Origin: JADKFD01 sp050250665
GTDB lineage: Bacteria; Pseudomonadota; Gammaproteobacteria; Xanthomonadales; SZUA-5
Direction: 5' to 3'
Assembly (NCBI GenBank): GCA_050250665.1
Contig: JBFWOF010000033.1
Coordinates: forward strand, 1-64,000
DNA length: 64,000 bases
Shown here piece by piece: positions 43,260-50,834 of this stretch (the stretch's first letter is position 1; each line of letters opens with the position of its first letter). The notes under the pieces were generated by a model that worked only from the letters and a program-made list of their open reading frames with translations, was not told the origin of the DNA and did no database searches. The translations under genes and the position numbers were made by a program.

Positions 43260-44669
43260 TCAGCCGCGCTTCTTCGGCCCCAGCTTGCGGGTCAGGGTGT
43301 TGCGGCCGCAGCCCAGGCGTTTCGCGGCTTGCTGGCGGTCGCCGCCGGTGAGCTTGAGAGCCTCGTCGAACATCACCTGCTCCAGGCTGGCCTTGGCCGA
43401 TTCCAGCAGATCGCCCTGCTCGAGCTCCAGTTGCTGGCGCGACCAGTCGGCCAGGGCCTTGAGCCAACTGGCTTCGGCCGCGGGCGCTGCTGCCGAGCGG
43501 CGCACTTCCTCGGGCAGATCGCCGCTGAGCACCTGCGCGCCCGGGGCCATCAGCACCAGGCGCTGGCACAGATTGCGCAATTCGCGGACATTGCCAGGCC
43601 AGGGGTAGCGGGTCAGCGCGCGCACGGCGTCCACCGACAGGTGCTTGGTGGCCACCCGCATCTCGCGGGCGCTCTCGGCGAGGAAGCGATCGGCCAGGCG
43701 CGGCACGTCGGCGGCGCGCTCGCGCAGCGCCGGCAGGTGGATGCGCACCACGTCCAGCCGATGCAACAGATCGGCGCGGAATTCGCCGCGTTCGACCTTG
43801 CCGCGCAGATCCTGATGGGTGGCGGCGATCACCCGCACATCGGCGCGAATCAGTTCGCGGCCACCGACGCGATAGAACTCGTCTTCGGCCAGCACCCGCA
43901 GCAATCGGGTCTGCAGCGCCAGCGGCATGTCGCCGATCTCATCCAGAAACAGGGTGCCGCGCTCGGCCTGCTCGAAACGGCCCTGATGACGCCGGGTGGC
44001 ACCAGTGAAGGCGCCCTGCTCGTGACCGAAGAGTTCGCTTTCGAGCAATTCCGGCGCGATGGCAGCGGTATTGAGCGCAATGAAGGGACCATCGGCGCGC
44101 GGACTGTGGCGGTGCAGCGCGCGCGCGATCAGTTCCTTGCCGGTGCCGGTTTCGCCGGTGATCAGCACCGACAGGTCGGCGCGCGACAATCGACCGATGG
44201 CACGGAAGACTTCGCGCATGGCCGGGGTGTCACCGACCAGACCTTCATCGGACCAGTCGGTCTCAGCCGCCGGTGCTTCGCGGGCGGTCGCCCGCTGCGC
44301 CATGTCGATGGCGCTGTCGATATCGAAGGGCTTGGGCAGATAGTCGAAGGCACCGCGGTGGAAAGCGGCCACGGTACTCGGCAGATCGGTGTAGGCGCTC
44401 ATCACCACCACCGGCACCTGCGCCGCGCGCTGGCCCAGCTTTTCCAGGAAGGCCATGCCGTCCATGCCGGGCATGCGCACATCGGTGAACACCAGATCGG
44501 GGCTGCGCGTTCCCAACGCCCGCAAGGCCGGTTCGGCAGCGTCAAAGCTCTCGACCATGAACCCGGCGCCCGCCAGGGCCTTTTCCAGCACGAAGCGGAT
44601 CGAGCGATCGTCGTCGACCAGCCAGACTACCCGGCGCGGGCCGCTGCGTTGATGCAGTTGGGCGCTCAT
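43260..44669 (-). CDS. glnG: Nitrogen regulator NtrC (GlnG)
   Basis: 469 residues. Receiver domain with phosphoacceptor D63 (LVFTDVRMPGMDG). AAA+ sigma-54 activator domain with Walker A GETGTGKE at 172-179, the sigma-54 contact loop GAFTGA at 219-224 and Walker B GTLFLDEIGD. The C-terminal Fis-type helix-turn-helix includes GGDRQQAAKRLGCGRNTLTRKL. It activates sigma-54 promoters under nitrogen limitation, most directly the glnA promoter at 47773, which has two matching binding sites. The partner kinase gene is upstream, separated by a repeat array. Confidence 0.95.
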   Translation of the reverse strand: MSAQLHQRSGPRRVVWLVDDDRSIRFVLEKALAGAGFMVESFDAAEPALRALGTRSPDLVFTDVRMPGMDGMAFLEKLGQRAAQVPVVVMSAYTDLPSTVAAFHRGAFDYLPKPFDIDSAIDMAQRATAREAPAAETDWSDEGLVGDTPAMREVFRAIGRLSRADLSVLITGETGTGKELIARALHRHSPRADGPFIALNTAAIAPELLESELFGHEQGAFTGATRRHQGRFEQAERGTLFLDEIGDMPLALQTRLLRVLAEDEFYRVGGRELIRADVRVIAATHQDLRGKVERGEFRADLLHRLDVVRIHLPALRERAADVPRLADRFLAESAREMRVATKHLSVDAVRALTRYPWPGNVRELRNLCQRLVLMAPGAQVLSGDLPEEVRRSAAAPAAEASWLKALADWSRQQLELEQGDLLESAKASLEQVMFDEALKLTGGDRQQAAKRLGCGRNTLTRKLGPKKRG

Positions 44670-44694
44670 GCGGGCACCGGCGTTTGCTGAAGCG

Positions 44695-45187
44695 GGTAAA
44701 ACGTAAAACGTAAAACGTCAATGGGGGCGCGCTTCGTTGAAAGGACTGCCGATGTTGGTGGCTTGAGGACTCGACAGCAGTCAAACGTAAAACGTAAAAC
44801 GTCAAGGAGGCACGCTTCGATTGACGTTTGACGTTTTACGTTTGACCACTGTCCATTCCCGACCTCGGCAGGATCAACTAGCCCTCGAACAAAGCACGCT
44901 TCAATTGACGTTTTACGTTTTACGTTTGACCACTGTCCAGTCCCGACCCCAGCACGATCAACGAGCCCTCCGGCGAAGCACGCCCCAATTGACGTTTTAC
45001 GTTTTACGTTTGACCACTGCCCATTCCTGGCCCCAACACGATCGGCGAGCCCCCCAACGAAGCCCGCCCCCATTGACGTTTGACGTTTTACGTTTGACCA
45101 CTGTCCATTCCCGACCCCAGCACGATCAACGAGCCCTCCAACGAAGCCTGCCCCCATTGACGTTTCACGTTTCACGTTTGACCGCTC
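44695..45187. repeat. 84-base repeat array between glnL and glnG, head to head
   Basis: Five direct units start at 44821, 44905, 44989, 45073 and 45157 (period 84), each opening with TTGACGTTTTACGTTTTACG or a close variant. Two opposite-facing cores lie at 44695-44721 and 44781-44805. The filler between cores (GACCACTGTCCATTCCCGAC...) is similar but not identical. 84 is a multiple of three, so both strands stay open with 28-residue repeats; I judge these artefacts. The array fills the 520-base gap between two genes normally adjacent. Confidence 0.93.
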
Positions 45188-45189
45188 TT

Positions 45190-46290
45190 TCATGGTGTCA
45201 CCGGAATCAGCAGACTGAAGACCGTGGCGCCGGGACGACTGACGAAGGCCAGGGTGCCGCCATGTTCGCGGGCGATCCCCAGAGCCACCGGCAATCCCAG
45301 ACCGGTGCCTTCATCACGGCCGGTGACAAAGGGCAGAAACAGACTCTCGCGCAGAGCCTCGGGCACGCCCGGACCGTCATCGCAGACGTCGATGCGCAGG
45401 GCCAGCTTGCAGGTGTGATCGCCGATGCGCGCGCGGCGCTCGGCGCGGGTACGCAGGCGGATGGTGCCGGCGCCCGATTGCAGGGCGTTGCGCGCCAGAT
45501 TCAGCACCGCCTGGGTCAAGCGATCGGGATGACCGTCGAGGTCGGGCAGACTGGGATCGTAATCGCGCACCACCTGCACCTGGCTTCCGGTTTCGGCGCC
45601 GATGAGCGTGCGCACGCGCTCCAGCACCTCGTGGATGTTGAAACTCTGGCCGGCGTGGGCCACTTCCGGTCGTTGCAGCAATCGATCCACCAGCCGCCGG
45701 ATCCGATCGGTCTCGGCGCGGATGACCTGGGTGTATTCCCTGAGCGCGGCACTGGGCAACTCGCGCTCCAGCAGTTGCGCGGCGCCGTGCAGTCCGGCCA
45801 GTGGATTCTTGATTTCGTGAGCCAGCGCCCGGGCCATCTGCTGCGCCGCCGGTTCTGGCGTGGCGTCGACGCCCTCGCCCAGATCCTGGTCGTGCTCGGC
45901 CAGAGCATGAAATTCCAGGAGTACCGCAGGCTCACCACGCCACTCGATCGGCGAAACCGCGACATCAAAGCGCTTGGGAGCATCGCGCCGCAGTTCCAGC
46001 AGCACTCTGCGGGCCACCAGACGATGCGGCTGGCCGGCCACCCTGCGTGCCAATTCAAGCAGTGGATGCTCGCCATAGGCCAGAGCGCCAAGCTCGCTGC
46101 CGGCCAGACGGCGCTCGCAGTAGGTTTCGACCAGTGCGGCATTGGCATGCAGCAAGCGCCCCTGACCATTGACGATGGCCAGTGGCGTACTCAGCAGGTC
46201 CAGCACGGCGCCGGAATGCTCCGGCGCCGCCGTTGGAAGCGACCTGGCGTTGCTGGCGGCGTCGCTCATGGAAACGACATTCCGATTCAT
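45190..46290 (-). CDS. glnL: Nitrogen sensor kinase NtrB (GlnL)
   Basis: 366 residues from ATG at 46290; a second ATG at 46269 is possible. Cytosolic: no membrane helix. PAS domain about 28-130, phosphoacceptor H158 in ARALAHEIKNPLAGLHGAAQLLE, N box VLNLARNALQSG, G1 DVCDDGPGVP and G2 DEGTGLGLPVA. It phosphorylates or dephosphorylates NtrC according to PII (GlnB) state. It lies 26 bases after glnA on the same strand, the standard glnA-glnL order. Confidence 0.94.
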   Translation of the reverse strand: MNRNVVSMSDAASNARSLPTAAPEHSGAVLDLLSTPLAIVNGQGRLLHANAALVETYCERRLAGSELGALAYGEHPLLELARRVAGQPHRLVARRVLLELRRDAPKRFDVAVSPIEWRGEPAVLLEFHALAEHDQDLGEGVDATPEPAAQQMARALAHEIKNPLAGLHGAAQLLERELPSAALREYTQVIRAETDRIRRLVDRLLQRPEVAHAGQSFNIHEVLERVRTLIGAETGSQVQVVRDYDPSLPDLDGHPDRLTQAVLNLARNALQSGAGTIRLRTRAERRARIGDHTCKLALRIDVCDDGPGVPEALRESLFLPFVTGRDEGTGLGLPVALGIAREHGGTLAFVSRPGATVFSLLIPVTP

Positions 46291-46316
46291 CGCACGCTCC
46301 GGTCGCGCCAGCGTCA

Positions 46317-47726
46317 TCAGATCGAGTAGTACTGGAGGATTTCGATCGGATGCGTGTGCATGCGGATCGCGGTGACTTCCTTCATCTTCAGATCGATGTA
46401 GCCGTCGATGAAGTCGTCGCTCATCACGCCGCCGGCCTTGAGGAACTCGCGATCGGCATCGAGCGCTTCCAGCGCCTGATCCAGCGAATGACACACGGTC
46501 GGGATCAGCTTCTCTTCCTCGGGCGGCAGATCGTACAGATCCTTGTCCGACGGCGCGCCCGGATCGAGCTTGTTCTTGATGCCATCGAGGCCAGCCATCA
46601 TCAGCGCGGTGAAAGCCAGGTAGCCGGTGTTGATGGCATCCGGGAAGCGCACTTCGATACGTCGGGCCTTCGGGTTCGACACCCAGGGAATACGGCAGGA
46701 GGCCGAGCGGTTGCGGGCCGAGTAGGCCAGCAGCACCGGTGCCTCGAAGCCCGGCACCAGACGGCGGTAGCTGTTGGTGGTCGAGTTGGTGAAGGCGTTG
46801 ATGGCGCGGGCATGCTTGAACACGCCGGCGATGTAGTGCAACGCCAGCTTGGACAGACCACCGTACTCGTTGCCACTGAACAGGTTCTTGCCGCCCTTGG
46901 CGATCGACTGATGCACATGCATGCCGCTGCCATTGTCGCCGACCAGCGGCTTGGGCATGAACGTGGCAGTGTGACCATGCTGATGGGCGATGTTCTTGAC
47001 CACATACTTCAGCGTCAGCAGTTCATCGGCCTTCTTCACCAGCGTATTGAAGCGGGTGCCGATCTCGCATTGGCCAGCCGTCGCCACCTCGTGGTGATGC
47101 ACTTCCACCGGAATGCCGAGGGCTTCCAGCGTCAGACACATGGCAGAACGGATATCCTGCAGAGAATCGACCGGGCCGGTGGGGAAGTAACCACCCTTGA
47201 CGCCCGGACGATGGCCGGTATTGCCGTGTTCGTAGACCTTGCCCGAGTTCCAGGCCGCTTCTTCGGAATCGATCTCGTAGAAGCTGCCCTTCATCGACAC
47301 ATCCGAACGGACGCTGTCGAAGATGAAGAATTCCGGCTCCGGACCGAAGAAGGCGGTGTCGCCCACGCCACTGGCCTTGAGGTAGGCTTCGGCGCGCTTG
47401 GCGATGCCACGCGGGCAGCGCGAATAGGGCTGCATCGTCGACGGCTCCAGCACATCGCAGCGCAGCACCAGGGTGGGCTCTTCAGCAAAGGGATCGAGGA
47501 ACAGCGTGGAGGCATCAGGCAACAGCACCATGTCGGACTCGTTGATGCCCTTCCAGCCGGCAATCGAGGATCCGTCGAACATCTTGCCGTCTTCAAAGCA
47601 GGCGTCGTCCAGCGTGCTGGCCGGAATGGACAGATGCTGCTCGCGCCCGGCCATGTCTGCGAAACGCAGGTCCGCAAACTTGACGCCATTGTCCTTGATG
47701 AGCTTCTTGACTTTGTCTATCGACAT
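46317..47726 (-). CDS. glnA: Glutamine synthetase type I
   Basis: 469 residues, full length for the dodecameric GSI. N-terminal beta-grasp then catalytic domain with FFGPEPEFFIFD, VEVHHHEVATAGQCEIGTRF, KPLVGDNGSGMHVHQS and the NRSASCRIP stretch. The adenylylation tyrosine is in DLYDLPPEEEK, so activity is probably controlled by GlnE. A good ribosome site AAGGAGG precedes the ATG at 47726. The 230-base leader carries a sigma-54 promoter and two NtrC sites. Confidence 0.97.
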   Translation of the reverse strand: MSIDKVKKLIKDNGVKFADLRFADMAGREQHLSIPASTLDDACFEDGKMFDGSSIAGWKGINESDMVLLPDASTLFLDPFAEEPTLVLRCDVLEPSTMQPYSRCPRGIAKRAEAYLKASGVGDTAFFGPEPEFFIFDSVRSDVSMKGSFYEIDSEEAAWNSGKVYEHGNTGHRPGVKGGYFPTGPVDSLQDIRSAMCLTLEALGIPVEVHHHEVATAGQCEIGTRFNTLVKKADELLTLKYVVKNIAHQHGHTATFMPKPLVGDNGSGMHVHQSIAKGGKNLFSGNEYGGLSKLALHYIAGVFKHARAINAFTNSTTNSYRRLVPGFEAPVLLAYSARNRSASCRIPWVSNPKARRIEVRFPDAINTGYLAFTALMMAGLDGIKNKLDPGAPSDKDLYDLPPEEEKLIPTVCHSLDQALEALDADREFLKAGGVMSDDFIDGYIDLKMKEVTAIRMHTHPIEILQYYSI

Positions 47727-47772
47727 CGGGGGCCTCCTTGAGGAGATGGATGAGGGAATGCAGGAAGTACGG

Positions 47773-47788
47773 AGCAATCGTTGTGCCA
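47773..47788 (-). promoter_or_regulatory. Sigma-54 promoter of glnA
   Basis: On the minus strand the sequence reads TGGCACAACGATTGCT, a full match to TGGCAC-N5-TTGCW (-24/-12). Transcription would start near 47762, about 35 bases before the glnA start codon. Confidence 0.92.
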
Positions 47789-47830
47789 TGCACAAAAACA
47801 AGAAAAATCAAACGCTTGCGTCAGAATCAC

Positions 47831-47845
47831 GCACCACTTCGGTGC
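47831..47845. promoter_or_regulatory. NtrC binding site 1 upstream of glnA
   Basis: GCACCACTTCGGTGC, a perfect inverted repeat of the NtrC form GCACC-N5-GGTGC, centred about 76 bases upstream of the predicted glnA start of transcription. Confidence 0.9.
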
Positions 47846-47861
47846 ATGTATACGCCATATT

Positions 47862-47876
47862 GCACCAGTATGGTGC
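47862..47876. promoter_or_regulatory. NtrC binding site 2 upstream of glnA
   Basis: GCACCAGTATGGTGC, a second perfect site. Its centre is 31 bases (three helical turns) from site 1, so two NtrC dimers would bind on one DNA face. A weaker candidate (GCCCGATTGCGGTGC) follows at 47914-47928. Confidence 0.9.
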
Positions 47877-47957
47877 TATCCAGGGCTCCGCGCCAGTGCC
47901 CACGCGGACATGTGCCCGATTGCGGTGCATGAACCCGATTCGGAGCCGAGTCAGCGC

Positions 47958-48647
47958 ATGAACACGACACCCAAGGCACTCGACATCCCCCAGCCCTGGC
48001 GCGACCGGCTGAGCGTGCGTCTTCAAGAATTGCAGATGTCTGTGCCAGCCGACATCGAGCAGCGGCTGCTGGAATACATTGCCCTGCTGCTGCAGTGGAA
48101 TGCCGCTTACAACCTGACCGCGGTGCGCGAGCCGCTGGCAATGATCGACCGCCACCTGATCGACTCGCTGGCGATCCTGCCCTACGCCCAGGGTGGCGAT
48201 CTCGCCGACATCGGCACCGGTCCCGGTATACCCGGGCTGATCCTGGCTCTGGTGCATCCTTACCGGCGGGTCTGGCTGGTCGACAGCAACGGCAAGAAGG
48301 CGCGCTTTCTGCGCGAATGTCTGCGCCGTTTTGCAGTACCCGCAGCAGTGGTCCACGAAGCGCGCGCCGAATCGCTGTCGGCAGAAGCCGGCTTTGACCA
48401 GGTCATTTCCCGGGCCTATGCGGAACTCGCCGACTTCGTTGCCAGTACCCGTCAGATCCTCGCCCCACAGGGTCGCTGGCTGGCGCTCAAGGGCAAGTAT
48501 CCCGATGCCGAGATCGCACGCCTGCCTGCCGATGTCGAAGTCAGCGCCGTCCATCGCCTGATCGTGCCTGGCGCCGACGGCGAGCGCCATTTGCTGGAAC
48601 TGCGGCGCAGCCCAAAGCCGGCGCCCGAGGGCCAGTCCCCGGGGTGA
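47958..48647 (+). CDS. rsmG: 16S rRNA m7G527 methyltransferase RsmG
   Basis: 229 residues. SAM-dependent methylation of G527 in 16S rRNA. Markers are LLLQWNAAYNLTAVREPLAMIDRHLIDSLAI, the SAM loop LADIGTGPGIPGLILAL and VDSNGKKARFLRECLRR. Start taken at ATG 47958; its upstream region overlaps the NtrC control region of the divergent glnA. The usual parA-parB partners of gidB are not adjacent. Confidence 0.95.
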   Translation: MNTTPKALDIPQPWRDRLSVRLQELQMSVPADIEQRLLEYIALLLQWNAAYNLTAVREPLAMIDRHLIDSLAILPYAQGGDLADIGTGPGIPGLILALVHPYRRVWLVDSNGKKARFLRECLRRFAVPAAVVHEARAESLSAEAGFDQVISRAYAELADFVASTRQILAPQGRWLALKGKYPDAEIARLPADVEVSAVHRLIVPGADGERHLLELRRSPKPAPEGQSPG

Positions 48648-48682
48648 TGACGCACTGATCGGCCCTGCACCTTGCTGCAGAC

Positions 48683-48696
48683 TTGACCGCAGTCAA
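48683..48696 (+). promoter_or_regulatory. FNR/ANR-type binding site upstream of the stress protein gene
   Basis: TTGACCGCAGTCAA, a perfect inverted repeat TTGAC-N4-GTCAA of the CRP/FNR superfamily (FNR, ANR, DNR, FixK). A -10-like TAGTCT lies at 48718-48723; if used, the site would centre near -41.5, the class II activation position. The likely binder is encoded at 53257-54018. Confidence 0.8.
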
Positions 48697-48743
48697 ACCC
48701 GTTTCCGGCGAGGCCGCTAGTCTCGACCCACGGCTAGCGGGAG

Positions 48744-49196
48744 ATGCGCATGTTTACCCACATCCTGGTTCCTCATGACGGCAGCAAGCTGTCGGAGGCT
48801 GCGCTGACCCACGCTCTGAAGCTGGCCAAATCGCTGTCGGCCCGAATCAGCGTGCTGCATGTGGTGACCGATTTTGATGGCGACCCGAGCAACGCCGTGC
48901 CGCTGCTGGCGAGCACCGCGCGCGAGGCCTTCCAGCAACGTGCGATCGGTGAAGCCGAGTCCATCCTGTCACGGGCCAAACGCCTGGGCAGCGCCCACGA
49001 TGTCAACATCGAGGGTCACTACCTGCTCGCGGCCGATCCCTTCAAGGCCATCATCGACGAGGTGGAGCGTCGTCATTGCGATCTGGTGGTGATGGCCTCG
49101 CATGGACGGCGGGGTCTGTCGGCGATGCTGCTGGGCAGCGAAACCCAGAAAGTCCTCACCCACTGCCAGACGCCCGTGCTGGTCGTCCGCGCCTGA
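48744..49196 (+). CDS. Universal stress protein (UspA family)
   Basis: 150 residues. Single USP domain with HILVPHDGSKLSEAALTHAL, VMASHGRRGLSAMLLGSETQKVL (the G-2x-G-9x-G-S/T ATP loop) and the closing TPVLVVRA. Either ATG at 48744 or 48750 may start it. It is preceded by an FNR-type site and followed 12 bases later by the DksA-like gene, so the pair probably responds to oxygen limitation. Confidence 0.92.
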   Translation: MRMFTHILVPHDGSKLSEAALTHALKLAKSLSARISVLHVVTDFDGDPSNAVPLLASTAREAFQQRAIGEAESILSRAKRLGSAHDVNIEGHYLLAADPFKAIIDEVERRHCDLVVMASHGRRGLSAMLLGSETQKVLTHCQTPVLVVRA

Positions 49197-49208
49197 AGGA
49201 AGCCGGTC

Positions 49209-49583
49209 ATGAAGCACCTCAGCACCGTGCAGATCAGCGCATTGCGTGGACAGCTGCAGGCGCGTGAGCAGCAACTCAGCGCCGAGATTGCGTGTGTGCT
49301 GGAACGCCGACAGACGCAAGTGCAGGAGGGTCGCGCGGTGGACAGGGGCGTGCTCGATCTGGAGGCCAGCCTGGGTTTTGCCGAAATCAGTCGCGATCAG
49401 CAGGAACTGGACGCCGTGCACGCCGCGCTCGGCCGCATCGACCGCGGCACCTACGGCCGCTGCCTGAACTGCGGCGCGCACATCCCGTTGCCGCGCCTCG
49501 AGGTACAACCCGAGGCGCCGCTGTGTCACGTCTGCCAGTCTCGCGCCGAGAGTGGCCGACAGGCGGGATTCAGCGCACCCTGA
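49209..49583 (+). CDS. DksA/TraR-type zinc-finger protein
   Basis: 124 residues. Coiled-coil N-terminal half (LRGQLQAREQQLSAEIACVLERRQ), LGRIDRGTYGRC and a four-cysteine zinc finger CLNCGAHIPLPRLEVQPEAPLCHVCQS near residues 85-112. DksA-like proteins insert into the RNA polymerase secondary channel with ppGpp. The coiled-coil tip lacks the DxxDxA motif of true DksA (tip here VQEGRAVDRGVLDLE), so it is a paralogue of unknown effect. Confidence 0.9.
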   Translation: MKHLSTVQISALRGQLQAREQQLSAEIACVLERRQTQVQEGRAVDRGVLDLEASLGFAEISRDQQELDAVHAALGRIDRGTYGRCLNCGAHIPLPRLEVQPEAPLCHVCQSRAESGRQAGFSAP

Positions 49584-49873
49584 GGGGCAGAGCAGGCGGG
49601 GACATCGGTTCGTGGTGCAACTTGCCATGAAGCCGGACCCCCAGCGGTTGGTGCGCCATGGAGAGGAGCGTGCACCTGGTAGGCCGGGTCCGCGCGCACG
49701 CTTGCCCGGGCAGAGCGCAGCGACGTCAAGCGCGCGGCGCCCGGCAGACGAAGACGCGGCCGCCGGCGCGAACAACCCTGGCGCACCTTTCGAGCCGCCG
49801 CGCGCCGGAGCCGCGCTACGTGATCACCGGGTTCGCGACCCAGATGCAGTGTCGGTCGACGCCCGTGGCGTTC

Positions 49874-50030
49874 CACGAACCCATATCGTAAGTGGTTGAT
49901 GCGTCATTGCGAGGAGCGCAGCGACGAAGCAATCCAGGGTATCGCCGCAGGCCTCTGGATTGCTTCCCCCGGATCAAGTCCGGGGTCGCAATGACGCTTG
50001 GGGTTCATGGCCCGTGGGCAGTGTCGGGCA
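49874..50030. repeat. Composite repeat element, short version
   Basis: Opens with CGAACCCATATCGTAAGTGG then TTGATGCGTCATTGCGAGGA and closes with GGTTCATGGCCCGTGGGCAG, the same frame as 7917-8467. The interior is an inverted CATTGCGAGGAGCG element with CAATCCAG/CTGGATTG arms. The rest of the 528-base gap (49584-49873 and 50031-50111) has no recognisable gene; frames there are GC artefacts. Confidence 0.8.
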
Positions 50031-50111
50031 GACACAGGCAACTCCCAACGATCCGCATTGCCCTAGAATCGGACGCAATCCGGGCTGTCTCCCCGGGCAC
50101 ACTGCGGTGGC

Positions 50112-50834
50112 ATGAGCCAGACGGCTGAAATCCTGATCGTCGACGACGAGCCCGACATCCGCCAGCTGTTGCGGGTTTACCTGGGTGCGCAGGGCATGCG
50201 CGTGATCGAGGCCGACTGCGCGGCGAGTGCGCGCAAGCGCCTCGAACAGGCCCGCCCGGACATGGCCTTGATCGATCTCGGGCTGCCCGATGAAGACGGT
50301 CTGACCCTGATCCGCCACTTCCGCGAACAGCATCAGCTGCCGATCATCATTCTTACCGGACGCGGGGAAACCGTGGACAAGATCGTCGGCCTGGAACTGG
50401 GCGCCGACGACTACGTCACCAAGCCCTTCGATCTGCGCGAGTTGCTGGCTCGGATCAAGAGCGTGCTGCGGCGCGCAGAAAGCACACCCAAAGCCGTCAA
50501 GGAGCCGGAGCAACTGCGCTTTGCCGGCTTCTGCCTGCACTTGCGCGAGCATCGCCTCACCGATTCGGTCGGACAGGAAGTCGTTCTGACCCATGGCGAA
50601 TTCAAGCTGCTGGCGGCCCTGGCCCGCGGTGCCAGAACGCCCCTGACGCGGGACCAGATTCTCGAACTCACCCACGGCCGCGAGGCGGGCCCCTACGATC
50701 GTACCGTCGACATGCAGATCACCCGCTTGCGCCGCAAGCTCGGCGACGATCCCAAACGCCCAAGCCTGATCCGTTCGGTGCGCGGAGTCGGCTACATGCT
50801 GGCCTGCGCGGTCGAAGCCGGAGATCCATCTTGA
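50112..50834 (+). CDS. OmpR-family response regulator
   Basis: 240 residues. Receiver with acidic pair DDE at 11-13, phosphoacceptor D55 in ALIDLGLPDEDG and lysine in VTKPFDLREL. Winged-helix domain about 140-235 (LTHGEFKLLAALAR, TVDMQITRLRRKLG, IRSVRGVGYMLA). The hybrid kinase gene starts inside its stop codon. Confidence 0.93.
   Translation: MSQTAEILIVDDEPDIRQLLRVYLGAQGMRVIEADCAASARKRLEQARPDMALIDLGLPDEDGLTLIRHFREQHQLPIIILTGRGETVDKIVGLELGADDYVTKPFDLRELLARIKSVLRRAESTPKAVKEPEQLRFAGFCLHLREHRLTDSVGQEVVLTHGEFKLLAALARGARTPLTRDQILELTHGREAGPYDRTVDMQITRLRRKLGDDPKRPSLIRSVRGVGYMLACAVEAGDPS

Noticed and set aside
42777..44690. 637-residue open frame on the plus strand
   Set aside because: Begins in heptamer repeats and runs antisense to glnG.
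44666..45193. Open frames with 28-residue repeats on both strands
   Set aside because: The 84-base repeat period is divisible by three, which keeps frames open; both strands are open and the sequence matches the non-coding 98-base array core.
49552..49899. Small open frames after the DksA-like gene
   Set aside because: Arg/Pro/Ala-rich frames open on several strands at once, overlapping a composite repeat; no start signal or motif.
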